Source: Henriciella marina DSM 19595 (lineage in GTDB: Bacteria; Pseudomonadota; Alphaproteobacteria; Caulobacterales; Hyphomonadaceae). Taken from it: a stretch of DNA of 64,000 bases. The first letter of the stretch is position 1, and every line of letters begins with the position of its first letter. Below the pieces are notes generated by a model. That model worked only from the letters and a program-made list of their open reading frames with translations. It was not told where the DNA came from and made no database searches. This document shows positions 51,444 through 59,257 of this stretch, in pieces. Position numbers and translations under genes: made by a program. The stretch is from the NCBI RefSeq assembly GCF_000376805.1, contig NZ_AQXT01000002.1, positions 2,418,001 through 2,482,000 of the forward strand. Direction: 5' to 3'.

Positions 51444-51576
51444 GTATTAAGGATAGCCGTACCCGCCGGCCATGCGGACGGAAGATTTGTTTCCGCGGGG
51501 AAATTAACCATAATTGTGCGTTTGTACGAGGCGTACTGCGTTGGGATTTTGGGGCGTTTCTGGGGCTAACAGTGTT

Positions 51577-51663
51577 CCGCTCATCCCCGCGCAGTCGGGG
51601 ATCTCGTGAGGCATGCGTTGCGCTCCACCTAGCTGAGATCCCCGCCTGCGCGGGGATGAGCGG
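51577..51663. repeat. 87-bp palindromic repeat, copy A
   Basis: Ends are perfect 14-bp inverted repeats CCGCTCATCCCCGC and GCGGGGATGAGCGG. Inside is a second inverted pair, CGGGGATCTC and GAGATCCCCG. It lies directly upstream of the GIY-YIG gene; a second copy of the same length and orientation lies downstream. Confidence 0.85.
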
Positions 51664-51710
51664 ATGTGAAATCTATGGCGGATTGTGAGAAGAGGTCCTA
51701 ACCAGACGTC

Positions 51711-51995
51711 ATGGCCTTCTACGTCTACATCATGACGAACAAGCCGAACGGTGTGCTCTATACCGGCATGACGGACGACATAAACCGGCGCGCATGGGAG
51801 CATCGCGAGCACGTGATTGGCGGCTTCACGGCGAAGTATAATTGCGAAATGCTTGTATGGGTAGAAGTTCACGAGACACGCGAGTCTGCTTTTGAGCGAG
51901 AGCGCCGCATCAAGAAATGGGAACGCGCCTGGAAGATAAGGTTGATTGAAGAGGTTAACCCGGATTGGCGCGACCTCGCTGATGCGCTGATGTAG
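51711..51995 (+). CDS. GIY-YIG domain nuclease family protein
   Basis: 94 residues, the size of small stand-alone GIY-YIG proteins (UPF0213 type). Opening YVYIMTNKPNGVLYTGMTD gives the YI / YTG pair (equivalent to GIY and YIG), Arg in INRRAWEHRE, and E in AFERERRIKKWERAWK. Family members are DNA nucleases or DNA-binding proteins; the metal-binding E is present. It is flanked by 87-bp palindromic direct repeats 47 bp upstream and 7 bp downstream. Confidence 0.9.
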   Translation: MAFYVYIMTNKPNGVLYTGMTDDINRRAWEHREHVIGGFTAKYNCEMLVWVEVHETRESAFERERRIKKWERAWKIRLIEEVNPDWRDLADALM

Positions 51996-52002
51996 TTTTT
52001 AT

Positions 52003-52089
52003 CCGCTCATCCCCGCGAAGGCGGGGATCTCGTGAGGCAGTTTCTGCACTTCAATTGGCTGAGACCCCCGCCTGCGCGGGGGTGAGCGG
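52003..52089. repeat. 87-bp palindromic repeat, copy B
   Basis: Same length and orientation as copy A, with the same left end CCGCTCATCCCCGC and right end GCGGGGGTGAGCGG (one change). The middle differs in about a dozen bases. Confidence 0.85.
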
Positions 52090-52115
52090 TCTTGGGGGTC
52101 GGAGACCGCCACAAT

Positions 52116-52146
52116 AAAAAGCCCGGCAAAGTGTTGCCGGGCTTTT
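52116..52146. terminator. Bidirectional terminator
   Basis: Stem GCCCGGCAA (52121-52129), loop AGTG, stem TTGCCGGGC (52134-52142), flanked by AAAAA and TTTTG. Ends both the GIY-YIG gene (+) and the oxidoreductase gene (-). Confidence 0.85.
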
Positions 52147-52167
52147 GTTTTTGGGTTGGCCTTAGAG

Positions 52168-53160
52168 CTACATCGTCACGACAACCTTCCCCTTCGCCTT
52201 GCGGTCCATCAGTTCGGTGATGGCGTCGGCGCCTTTTTCGAGGGGGTAGGTGTTGGAGACGTGCGGTTTGATCTTGCCGCTTTCATAGAGCTCGAAGATT
52301 TCCTTGATGTTCTGCTCGTTTGCTTTCGGGTCGCGGGCGACCGCGGCGCCCCAGAAGACACCGATGATGTTGCATGATTTGAGCAGGGTGAGGTTGAGCG
52401 GCATTTTCGGGATGCCGGCCGGGAAGCCGATGACGAGGAAGCGGCCGTCCCAGTTCATGGCGCGCAGGCATGGTTCGGCATAGTCGCCGCCAACGCCGTC
52501 ATAGATGACGTCCACGCCGCCGCCGCCAAGTTCCTTGATCTTGTCGGAGAGGGCTTTCTGGTCTGCGCGTTCGAGCGGACCGCGTGGATAGACGAGGCCT
52601 TTCGAGGCGCCCTTTTCCATGGCGAGGTCGACTTTTTCCTGGCTTGAGGCAGCCGCGATCACGTCCATGCCCATGGCTGCGCCAAGTTCGACGGCTGCGA
52701 GGCCGACACCGCCCGCTGCGCCGAGCACGAGAAGGCTTTCCCCCTTCTTGCAGTGGCCGCGGTCTTTCAGGGCATAATATGAGGTGCCGTAGGTCATCAG
52801 GAGGGCGGCGGCCTCTTCAAACGACATGGCGTCCGGGAATTTGCGCACGCGGCCTTCGTCGACCTTGGCTTCTTCGGCCATGCCGCCCCAGCCTATGGAG
52901 CCCATGACGCGGTCGCCGACCTTTACCTTGGTGACGCCTTCGCCGACGGATTTGACGATGCCGGAAAGTTCGCCGCCCGGCGAGAAGGGGCGCTCTGGCT
53001 TGAACTGGTACATGTCCTGGATGATCAGCACGTCTGGATAGTTCACACCGACGGCTTTGACGTCGATCACAACCTCGCCCTTGCCGGGCTCGAGCGCGGG
53101 AACGTCTTCCAGAACGAGGGCATCGGGTTTACCGGGTGTCTTCGAGAGTAGGGCTTTCAT
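52168..53160 (-). CDS. Quinone oxidoreductase-like MDR protein
   Basis: 330 residues, zinc-independent medium-chain dehydrogenase. GVNYPDVLIIQDMYQFKPERPFSPGGELSGIVKSVGEGV is typical of QOR/NADPH:quinone reductases; NADP motif LLVLGAAGGVGLAAVELGAAMG; C-terminal KPHVSNTYPLEKGADAITELMDRKAKGKVVV. Probably reduces quinones or enoyl substrates. ATG at 53160 (MKALLSKTPG); upstream residues in frame are not conserved. Confidence 0.92.
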   Translation of the reverse strand: MKALLSKTPGKPDALVLEDVPALEPGKGEVVIDVKAVGVNYPDVLIIQDMYQFKPERPFSPGGELSGIVKSVGEGVTKVKVGDRVMGSIGWGGMAEEAKVDEGRVRKFPDAMSFEEAAALLMTYGTSYYALKDRGHCKKGESLLVLGAAGGVGLAAVELGAAMGMDVIAAASSQEKVDLAMEKGASKGLVYPRGPLERADQKALSDKIKELGGGGVDVIYDGVGGDYAEPCLRAMNWDGRFLVIGFPAGIPKMPLNLTLLKSCNIIGVFWGAAVARDPKANEQNIKEIFELYESGKIKPHVSNTYPLEKGADAITELMDRKAKGKVVVTM

Positions 53161-53293
53161 GGGCGTGTTCCTCTTGCTGTATCTTGGCAGTGCCTTGTGG
53201 GACATGTAATTGACGGGCCGAACCTATCCATGGCACCGCGCGCTGTGAAGCGTTACGCGAGGAAAATGCCGCGTTTGCTGGAGCATTGACGAT

Positions 53294-54166
53294 ATGGCAA
53301 AGAGCTGGGCGCTTGCCCTTCATGGTGGAGCCGGTCCGCTGAGGAAGCGTGACCATGCGGCGGCAGAGACGCATATGGCCGAACTGTTGCGCGAGGGCGA
53401 AAAGCGTCTGGCGCGCGGCGACAAGGCGCTGGACGTGGTGCACACGCTGGTCGCGGCGCTGGAAGAGTGCGGGCATCACATTGCCGGGCGCGGGTCTTCG
53501 CCCAATGCCATCGGACAATGGGAACTGGACGCCGCCATCATGGATGGGCGCACGCGCAATGCCGGGGCGGTGGCCTCGCTGCGCGGCTACAAGTCACCGG
53601 TGACGGCTGCGCGCCTCGTCATGGAGAAGACGCCGCACGTGCTGATCGTAGGCAAGGGTGCGGCGATGATTGCGCGCGAGCACAAGCTGGAAAAGGTCCA
53701 CAGCCCGAAGAAGTATTACAAGCCGGCGGTTAGCCGCCCCGTCAAAAAGGGTGAGCTCGCGCATGGCACGGTCGGGGTCATCGCGCTCGATACTGATGGA
53801 CGGCTGGCGGCGGCGACGTCGACCGGCGGCCTCTTGGGAAAGACGCCGGGCCGGGTGGGCGATACGCCGATCATTGGCGCGGGCCTCTGGGCAGATGAGC
53901 GGGTGGCGGTCTGCTGTACGGGGCAGGGCGAGTATTTCCTGCGCACCAATGCGGCGGCGGATGTCTCATCGCGCGTGCGGTATGGAAAGCAGGGCCTGCG
54001 GGAGGCAGCCGAGGGCTCGCTTGATGACCTCACTTTGCTGGGCGGGGATGGCGGCATGATCTGCATGGATGTGCTTGGCCGGGTCGAGGTCGTGTTCAAC
54101 GCAGAGACGATGAAGCGCGGCGTGGTCACCAGTGGCGGGCGGTTCGAAGTCGCCACGATGAGATGA
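53294..54166 (+). CDS. Isoaspartyl peptidase / type III L-asparaginase
   Basis: 290-residue Ntn-hydrolase (T2 family), made as a precursor that self-cleaves. ALHGGAGPL near the start; autocleavage site before T159 in HGTVGVIALDTDG; substrate residues in STGGLLGKTPGRVGDTPIIGAG and CTGQGEYFLRTNAA. Hydrolyses asparagine or beta-aspartyl peptides. Start ATG at 53294; followed by the membrane protein with ATGA overlap. Confidence 0.9.
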   Translation: MAKSWALALHGGAGPLRKRDHAAAETHMAELLREGEKRLARGDKALDVVHTLVAALEECGHHIAGRGSSPNAIGQWELDAAIMDGRTRNAGAVASLRGYKSPVTAARLVMEKTPHVLIVGKGAAMIAREHKLEKVHSPKKYYKPAVSRPVKKGELAHGTVGVIALDTDGRLAAATSTGGLLGKTPGRVGDTPIIGAGLWADERVAVCCTGQGEYFLRTNAAADVSSRVRYGKQGLREAAEGSLDDLTLLGGDGGMICMDVLGRVEVVFNAETMKRGVVTSGGRFEVATMR

Positions 54167-54513
54167 GCGGCGCGACGCTGGGCTTTTTCATTGCAGGCGT
54201 GCTGGTCGCCTTCCTGTTTGCGCTGGCGGTGCAGATGCGCGTGATGGCGGGGCTGGTGCTGCGCCGGGCCGCGCAGGCAAAGTTCAGTGAGCTGAAAGAT
54301 GGCACGGCGCGCTTTGCGGTCGTGCATGCGGTGGCCGGGACGGACAAGCTGGACGCGGGCGACGCCGTCGGTGAGGCCGCGACATGGCTGCGCACCGAAT
54401 ATCCGGCCGCGATCAGACATATCAAGATTGCGCGGGTGGCGACGGCCGTGACGGCTGTGCTGGTCCTGGCGGTGCTGATTGGCTGGCGGTTTACGGTCGG
54501 CGGAGAGGGATAG
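54163..54513 (+). CDS. Small membrane protein of unknown function
   Basis: 116 residues with membrane helices at about 5-25 and 90-110, and a soluble middle segment (LDAGDAVGEAATWLRTEYPAAIRHIK). Coupled to the asparaginase gene (ATGA) and 4 bp from the methyltransferase start. Not recognised as a named family. Confidence 0.75.
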   Translation: MSGATLGFFIAGVLVAFLFALAVQMRVMAGLVLRRAAQAKFSELKDGTARFAVVHAVAGTDKLDAGDAVGEAATWLRTEYPAAIRHIKIARVATAVTAVLVLAVLIGWRFTVGGEG

Positions 54514-54517
54514 GCCA

Positions 54518-55000
54518 ATGCGCGGTTATTTTGCGATTGGGGCTGAGGGGATCTCAAAGCCGATGAACCTTGGCGCGCTGATGCGGACGGCCAATGCGTT
54601 CGGGTCCAGTTTCGTGTTCTCTGTCGGCGCGGCGGACCGGGTGAAGCTCGCCTACAAGGCGGACACGTCCAAGACATTCGAGAGCGTGCCTTACTATCAG
54701 TGGAATGCGATGGAAGACATCGCGCTGCCCAAGGGCTGTCAGATGGTGGGGATCGAGCTCACCGATGAGGCGATCGAGCTGCCGGAGTTTCGCCACCCGA
54801 AAGCGGCGGCCTATGTGCTCGGCCGCGAGCGGGGGGATCTGTCGCCGCAGATGCTGGCGCGCTGCGACCATGTCGTGAAGATCCCGACCAAATTCTGCAT
54901 CAATGTAAGCCTTGCGGGGGCGCTGGTCATGTATGACCGGGTGCTGTCCATGGGCGGCTTTCGCGACCGGCCGGTGATGCCGGGTGGGCCGAAAGTATGA
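54518..55000 (+). CDS. SpoU/TrmH-family RNA methyltransferase
   Basis: 160 residues, short trefoil-knot form. N-terminal PMNLGALMRTANAFGSSFVF carries the SAM-site Asn/Arg residues (NLG-R), motif 2 is AYVLGRERGDLS, motif 3 IPTKFCINVSLAGALVMYDR. Probably 2'-O-methylates rRNA or tRNA; the target is not evident. Stop overlaps folP by 4 bases. Confidence 0.9.
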   Translation: MRGYFAIGAEGISKPMNLGALMRTANAFGSSFVFSVGAADRVKLAYKADTSKTFESVPYYQWNAMEDIALPKGCQMVGIELTDEAIELPEFRHPKAAAYVLGRERGDLSPQMLARCDHVVKIPTKFCINVSLAGALVMYDRVLSMGGFRDRPVMPGGPKV

Positions 55001-55839
55001 GGCTTTCGCGCGAGGACAGAGGGCGCCTGCGCGAGACATTGCTGGCAGAGGCGCGCCGCCGCACGCTAATCATGGGCATCCTCAATGTGACGCCGGACAG
55101 CTTTTCCGATGGCGGCAAGTTCGATGAGGCGGGCGCGGCGCTCGCCCATGCTGAGGCGATGGTGGCGGCGGGCGCTGATATTCTGGATGTAGGCGGTGAG
55201 TCGACGCGGCCGGGCGCTGCGCCAGTGAGCGAGGCCGATGAGCTGGCGCGGACCGTGGCGGTGGTCGAGGCGCTGGCGGGGCCGGGCAAGGTTCCGGTCT
55301 CGATCGATACCTATAAGTCGGGCGTCGCAGCGGCGGCATGCGCGGCTGGCGCGGTGATCGTCAATGACGTGACGGCGATGTCTGATCCGGCAATCGTCAG
55401 CGCGGCGGCAGAGGCGGGCGCGGCCTATGTGCTGACCTATAATCGCGGCGTGAAGGATGAGGCCCTGAAGGCCGGGCCGGACATGCTGGGTTTTTTCGAG
55501 GGCGCGATTGCCCGCTGTGAGGCCGAGGGCCTCTCGCGTGACCACATCATCCTGGATCCGGGTGTCGGCTTTGCGAAGACATATCAGCAGAATTTCGAGG
55601 TGCTGGCGGCGACGGGCGATCTTGTGGGCCTTGGCCTGCCAGTGCTGATCGGCGTGTCGCGCAAGTCCTTTATCGGCAAGCGGCTGGGTGTTGAGGCTGC
55701 GGCGGAGCGGGATGCAGCGTCTGTCGCCATCGGTCTCGACACGGTGCGCCGGGGCGCGCATATGCTGCGGGTCCATGATGTTGCTGCCCATCGGCAGGCG
55801 ATCGAACTCTGGGAGACTATAGACCATGCGGCGCACTGA
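54997..55839 (+). CDS. folP: Dihydropteroate synthase
   Basis: 280 residues; joins DHPP and pABA. IMGILNVTPDSFSDGGKFDEAG, ILDVGGESTRPGAAPVSEADEL, ISIDTYKSGVAAAA (VSIDTYKSG), and the C-terminal RKSFIGKRLG are all typical. Target of sulfonamides. Overlaps folB by 14 bases. Confidence 0.96.
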   Translation: MRLSREDRGRLRETLLAEARRRTLIMGILNVTPDSFSDGGKFDEAGAALAHAEAMVAAGADILDVGGESTRPGAAPVSEADELARTVAVVEALAGPGKVPVSIDTYKSGVAAAACAAGAVIVNDVTAMSDPAIVSAAAEAGAAYVLTYNRGVKDEALKAGPDMLGFFEGAIARCEAEGLSRDHIILDPGVGFAKTYQQNFEVLAATGDLVGLGLPVLIGVSRKSFIGKRLGVEAAAERDAASVAIGLDTVRRGAHMLRVHDVAAHRQAIELWETIDHAAH

Positions 55840-56194
55840 ACGGGTCTTCGTCGAAAACCTCGGCATTCACGGCTTTCACGGCCTTATCGCGGAAGAAAAG
55901 CGGCTCGGCCAGAAATTCTATGCCGACATTGAATGCCTGGTGGCGCGCGATGAAGCGCCATCGGACACAATGAGTGATGCGGTGGATTACGGCAAAGTTT
56001 GCGATCTTGCGCATGACATCTCTGCCAGCGGGCCGTTCAATCTGATCGAGACGCTGGCTGAGCGGATCGGGCATGGCGTGATGGAGACGTTTCCGCTGGT
56101 CTCGAAAGTGCGCGTCTGTATCCGCAAACCCAACGCGCCAATCCGGCATTTTCTTGATCATGTCGGCGTGGAGATCGAGCTTTCGCGTGACTAG
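55826..56194 (+). CDS. folB: Dihydroneopterin aldolase
   Basis: 122 residues; FFVENLGIHGFHGLIAEEKRLGQKFYADIE-type opening (VENLGIHGFHG) with the pterin-site Glu, DTMSDAVDYGKVCDLAHDI, and KVRVCIRKPNAPIRHFLDHVGVEI. Catalyses the aldol step before folK. Coupled to folP and folK by overlaps. Confidence 0.95.
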   Translation: MRRTERVFVENLGIHGFHGLIAEEKRLGQKFYADIECLVARDEAPSDTMSDAVDYGKVCDLAHDISASGPFNLIETLAERIGHGVMETFPLVSKVRVCIRKPNAPIRHFLDHVGVEIELSRD

Positions 56195-56660
56195 GTCTGC
56201 GCTGGCCTTTGGCTCCAATCTCGGCGACAGCGCCGGGATGATCGGCCGGGCGGTGGATGCGCTGGATGCGATGAGCGCGATAAGCGTGACGGCGCGCTCC
56301 AGCCTTTATGCCACGCCGCCATGGGGCGTTGAGGACCAGCCTGATTTTGTGAATGCCTGCGCGTTGGTGGAGACCGGTCTTGCGCCGCTCGACCTGCTCA
56401 CTGCTTGCAAGGACCTTGAGGTCGCGCTTGGGCGGGTGCCCGGCGCGCGCTGGGGCCCGCGCCTGATTGATATTGATGTGCTCTGGATGGAGGGCGTCTC
56501 GCTGGAAAGCGAGCGGCTCACCCTGCCACATCCGCGCATGACAGAGCGGGCCTTTGTGCTGGTGCCACTGGCGGAGATTGCGCCGGAGCTGGTTGTTGGC
56601 GGGCGGACGGTTGGTAAGTGGGTTGGCGGGGTGGAGGCTGGTGAGATCCGCCAGATTTAG
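56187..56660 (+). CDS. folK: HPPK pyrophosphokinase
   Basis: 157 residues from a GTG start at 56187; SALAFGSNLGDSAGMIGRA, LYATPPWGVEDQPDFVNAC, and WGPRLIDIDVLWMEG are the family blocks (DIDVLW metal site). Produces HMDP-PP for FolP. The start overlaps folB by 8 bases. An upstream in-frame ATG would lengthen it into folB and lacks homology. Confidence 0.93.
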   Translation: MTRSALAFGSNLGDSAGMIGRAVDALDAMSAISVTARSSLYATPPWGVEDQPDFVNACALVETGLAPLDLLTACKDLEVALGRVPGARWGPRLIDIDVLWMEGVSLESERLTLPHPRMTERAFVLVPLAEIAPELVVGGRTVGKWVGGVEAGEIRQI

Positions 56661-56661
56661 G

Positions 56662-56791
56662 CGCATCTAGCGATAGATGCGTCACGCCCGAGCGCCGTCA
56701 GGCGATCTGGGTGTCCATCTCCAAACCTGAACCGGTTCGGAACGTTGATATCCTGGGAGATGGGCTCTCAGACCGCTTTTGCGGTCGAGAG
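56662..56791. other. Three clustered inverted repeats after folK
   Basis: Between folK and the small membrane gene: an 8-bp stem CGCATCTA/TAGATGCG at 56662-56681; a 49-bp structure with arms CCATCTCC (56715-56722) and GGAGATGG (56756-56763) around the palindrome GAACCGGTTC (56729-56738); and a third at 56765-56791 with GACCGC/GCGGTC around a TTTT loop and outer CTCTC/GAGAG. The first may terminate the fol operon. Function of the others is unknown. The rest of the gap shows nothing else. Confidence 0.5.
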
Positions 56792-56832
56792 TGACGCCAG
56801 CCGGATGTGTCGGATTGACGGTCGCCGTCAGT

Positions 56833-56940
56833 TTAGCCCTGATAAATCGATCCTGCAGGCGCGAAGGCCATGACGAGGGTGAGGGCGGCGATGAGGCCGA
56901 GGCCGGCGATTATCAGCCCTTTGGAAAAGCCCTGTGTCAT
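56833..56940 (-). CDS. 35-residue single-pass membrane protein
   Basis: Minus-strand ORF: a basic N-terminus (MTQGFSKG), one hydrophobic segment at about 9-27, and a short tail AFAPAGSIYQG before the stop at 56833. AGGAAG lies 6 bases upstream of the ATG. Too short to assign; it could be a holin-like or regulatory peptide. It lies downstream of the LytTR gene, about 150 bp beyond its stop. Confidence 0.5.
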   Translation of the reverse strand: MTQGFSKGLIIAGLGLIAALTLVMAFAPAGSIYQG

Positions 56941-57092
56941 TCTTACTTCCTCGACGTCCTGTCTGATGAGCCAGCGATCCTGCCAGCGGGGTTATGTACG
57001 GGATGTAAGGTCCCAACCTGCAAGAAACATGCTGACAGACGAATAGGTTTCATTCCGGGCCGGAATGAGGCTGCTTGACGTTCGTTTGAGGG

Positions 57093-57860
57093 TTAGCTGG
57101 CGAAGCCGGCGTGTTTCACCGCGGCCTGATAGGAGCGGGAGACTGGGACATCTTCGCCGGAGTGCAGGATGAGCTTCAGTTTCCCGTCTGTCCGCTCGGC
57201 GCGGGCGACGCCTTTGCGGGCGACCCACCAGGAGCGATGGACGCGCAGACCGTCGGCATCGGCGAGTTCGCGGTCGACATCGGAGATGCGGATCAGGATG
57301 AGGTCACTGCCGAGCGAGGTGTAGACGCGGCAATAATGGTCCTCTGAGGTGACGGCCCAGAGATCTGCGCTGTGAAACCGGACCGGAAGGCGGTGGAGGA
57401 ATTTGCTGACGCTGTCCTTGTCGTCTGCTTCGGTCGCAAAATCAGGCCCCGCTACCCCGAAGGCACGGCTGACCGTGTAGCCCGTGAGCGTCATCGCAAT
57501 CGCGATCACCAGCACATAGAAATAGATGATGTGGATCGGCCCGTCGCCGACCCGGATATAGCCGCCTGTCAGGAAGGTCAGCGCGTAGATGACGAAGGTG
57601 ACGCCGGCGGCTGTGACAAGTGAGGTGATCATGATCATCAGCCATGCCGGGCCGTTCGGGCGAAGGCGGTAATAGGCGGCGACCGTCAGCTCTCCGACGA
57701 TGGAGCCTGAGAAGATCAACAGTAGCCAGATACCGAAATTCAGCAGGAATGGCGCGTTGCTATTGCTGCCATAGGGACGGACGAAAGCGAGAAAAAGCGA
57801 AATGCCCGCCAGCAGGAGGGCTTCGCGGCCGCGTTTCTTCCAGTCGATTGCGATGCGCAA
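57093..57860 (-). CDS. LytTR-family membrane-bound transcriptional regulator
   Basis: 255 residues: about four membrane helices in residues 13-135 (LLLAGISLFLAFV, FLLNFGIWLLLIFSGSIVGELTV, LMIMITSLVTAAGVTFVIYAL, IIYFYVLVIAIAMTLTGYTV) and a C-terminal LytTR domain (about 155-250) with VTSEDHYCRVYTSLGSDLILIRI and GLRVHRSWWVARKGVA. LytTR domains bind paired 9-bp-type sites. Divergent from DUF2306, whose upstream region carries spaced TTCGYGAA sites. No receiver domain, so it is a one-component regulator. Confidence 0.9.
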   Translation of the reverse strand: MRIAIDWKKRGREALLLAGISLFLAFVRPYGSNSNAPFLLNFGIWLLLIFSGSIVGELTVAAYYRLRPNGPAWLMIMITSLVTAAGVTFVIYALTFLTGGYIRVGDGPIHIIYFYVLVIAIAMTLTGYTVSRAFGVAGPDFATEADDKDSVSKFLHRLPVRFHSADLWAVTSEDHYCRVYTSLGSDLILIRISDVDRELADADGLRVHRSWWVARKGVARAERTDGKLKLILHSGEDVPVSRSYQAAVKHAGFAS

Positions 57861-57885
57861 GCTGCAGGCCCCTCTTCATCCGCGC

Positions 57886-57916
57886 TTCGTGAATGACTTT
57901 GACGGCATTTCGCGAA
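57886..57916. promoter_or_regulatory. Putative LytTR operator, array 1
   Basis: TTCGTGAA (57886-57893) and TTCGCGAA (57909-57916), 23 bp apart start to start, 26-56 bp upstream of the LytTR ATG and ahead of the divergent DUF2306 gene. The second copy is followed by GGATTCC, as in array 2. Confidence 0.45.
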
Positions 57917-58043
57917 GGATTCCAGACCTGTGACGCATTCTGGCTCGAGAGGGCCGGGTGCTCTGGCAATGTTGTGAGGTGGCAGGAAACAAACCTGCTC
58001 CGACGAACACCGCACCAGACCAATGCAGACCTGGAGACAGACG

Positions 58044-58604
58044 ATGAGCATTACTGACAGTCCCACCCCGACGACATTTGCCACCCGCCTGCGGCCCCGC
58101 TTGCCAAAGCTGTCACGAACAGGATGGACGTTCGCCATTGCCCTGCCGATCTATGCTGGCGTGAGTGCGCTGACGCTGATCGATGTTGGGCGTGCCCCGC
58201 GCTTCCGGTTCAATCCGAAGCCGCTGATCGAGTCCGGCGTTACTATTCAGGTCCACGTCGCGGCGGCGCTGCTGACGCTCGGCATCGGCATCTATCTGAT
58301 GATGGCGCCGAAGGGGTTCCGGATGCACAGGACATTTGGCTGGGCCTGGGTCATCTCCATGGCGATCACGGCGGGCTCCTCCTTTTTCATCATGACGCTG
58401 TTCCAGTCTTTCTGGAGCCCGATCCATGCGCTGTCTGCCTGGACGCTGCTTGGCTTGCCGGTCGGGATCGCAGCGGTAAAGCGCCGGGACATCAAACGCC
58501 ACCGCAAGGACATGACCAACATGTTCGTCGGCGGCATGCTGGTGGCGGGACTGTTCACCCTGCTGCCCGGTCGGCTGATATGGCACGTCTTCTTCGCCCT
58601 CTGA
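58044..58604 (+). CDS. DUF2306 membrane protein
   Basis: 186 residues, about four membrane helices (IALPIYAGVSALTLI, VAAALLTLGIGIYLMM, WAWVISMAITAGSSFFIM, FVGGMLVAGLFTLLPG), with conserved His/Arg in FRMHRTFGWAWV and IKRHRKDMTNMFVGGM. Function unknown; the family is widespread with oxidative or membrane-stress-linked genes. ATG at 58044 has GGAG 7 bases upstream, so it is preferred over the earlier ATG at 58023. Confidence 0.88.
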   Translation: MSITDSPTPTTFATRLRPRLPKLSRTGWTFAIALPIYAGVSALTLIDVGRAPRFRFNPKPLIESGVTIQVHVAAALLTLGIGIYLMMAPKGFRMHRTFGWAWVISMAITAGSSFFIMTLFQSFWSPIHALSAWTLLGLPVGIAAVKRRDIKRHRKDMTNMFVGGMLVAGLFTLLPGRLIWHVFFAL

Positions 58605-58620
58605 GCCTCACACCCACGCT

Positions 58621-58651
58621 GCGCCAGTGATTTGTGGGCTGTCACTGGCGC
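58621..58651. terminator. Hairpin after DUF2306
   Basis: Perfect 10-bp stem GCGCCAGTGA (58621-58630) and TCACTGGCGC (58642-58651), no U-tract. It abuts the TTCGCGAA element at 58652. Confidence 0.5.
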
Positions 58652-58703
58652 TTCGCGAAATGCAGGCCCGTCAATTGGCGAAGGATTCCCGTCACTTCGT
58701 GAA
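58652..58703. promoter_or_regulatory. Putative LytTR operator, array 2
   Basis: TTCGCGAA (58652-58659), degenerate TTGGCGAA (58675-58682) and TTCGTGAA (58696-58703), spaced 23 and 21 bp. The middle copy is followed by GGATTCC, as in array 1. Lies upstream of the DUF2141 gene. Confidence 0.45.
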
Positions 58704-58791
58704 CAAGTCGATGCGGGCCGACCAAGGCGCTGGCATCTCGATTCCAACAGCAGGCGGCACGCCTCTGACCAGACAACGAATGGAGACTGAC

Positions 58792-59211
58792 ATGACCCAC
58801 AAGACCCTGATCGCCTGCGCCCTCGGTGCGCTGATGATTGCCCCGCTGGCACAGGCCGCGCCGCTGACCGTGACGGTCGACAATATCCAGAGCCAGGCCG
58901 GCACCATTCGTCTCGGCGTCTATGATGAGGCTGGATATAGCGGCGGCGACGCCGTGAACGGCGCAAACATTTCGGTTGATGCGGCCACCGCCAGTGTGAC
59001 GCTCGAGGGTCTCGCGCCCGGCGAGTACGGCATCAAGCTGTACCATGACGTCGACGATGATGGCGACATGAACGCCAGTCCGTTTGGCATGCCGACAGAG
59101 CCATTTGCTTTCTCGAACAATGCCAAAGGCCGCTTCGGCCCTGCCTCCTGGGATGATGCAAAATTCGAGATCACCGAAGAGGGCGCGGTTCAGACAATCG
59201 ATCTGAACTAG
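58792..59211 (+). CDS. DUF2141 secreted protein
   Basis: 139 residues with a signal peptide (MTHKTLIACALGALMIAPLAQA, cut near 22). Mature part is a beta-rich Ig-like DUF2141 domain: VTVDNIQSQAGTIRLGVYDEAGY, then GEYGIKLYHDVDDDGDMNASPFGMPTEPFAFSNNAKGRFGPASWDDAKF, with conserved HDVDDDGDMN. Binding role unknown, probably calcium- or metal-related by acidic loop. ATG 58792 has GGAG ahead. Confidence 0.9.
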   Translation: MTHKTLIACALGALMIAPLAQAAPLTVTVDNIQSQAGTIRLGVYDEAGYSGGDAVNGANISVDAATASVTLEGLAPGEYGIKLYHDVDDDGDMNASPFGMPTEPFAFSNNAKGRFGPASWDDAKFEITEEGAVQTIDLN

Positions 59212-59257
59212 GCCCGCCCGCCCCCACCCTCAAAAGCCCCCTTCAAGGACCAGAGCC

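Noticed and set aside
51577-52089. Palindromic repeat pair read as a CRISPR array
   Set aside because: Only two 87-bp copies, separated by a gene rather than by uniform short spacers.
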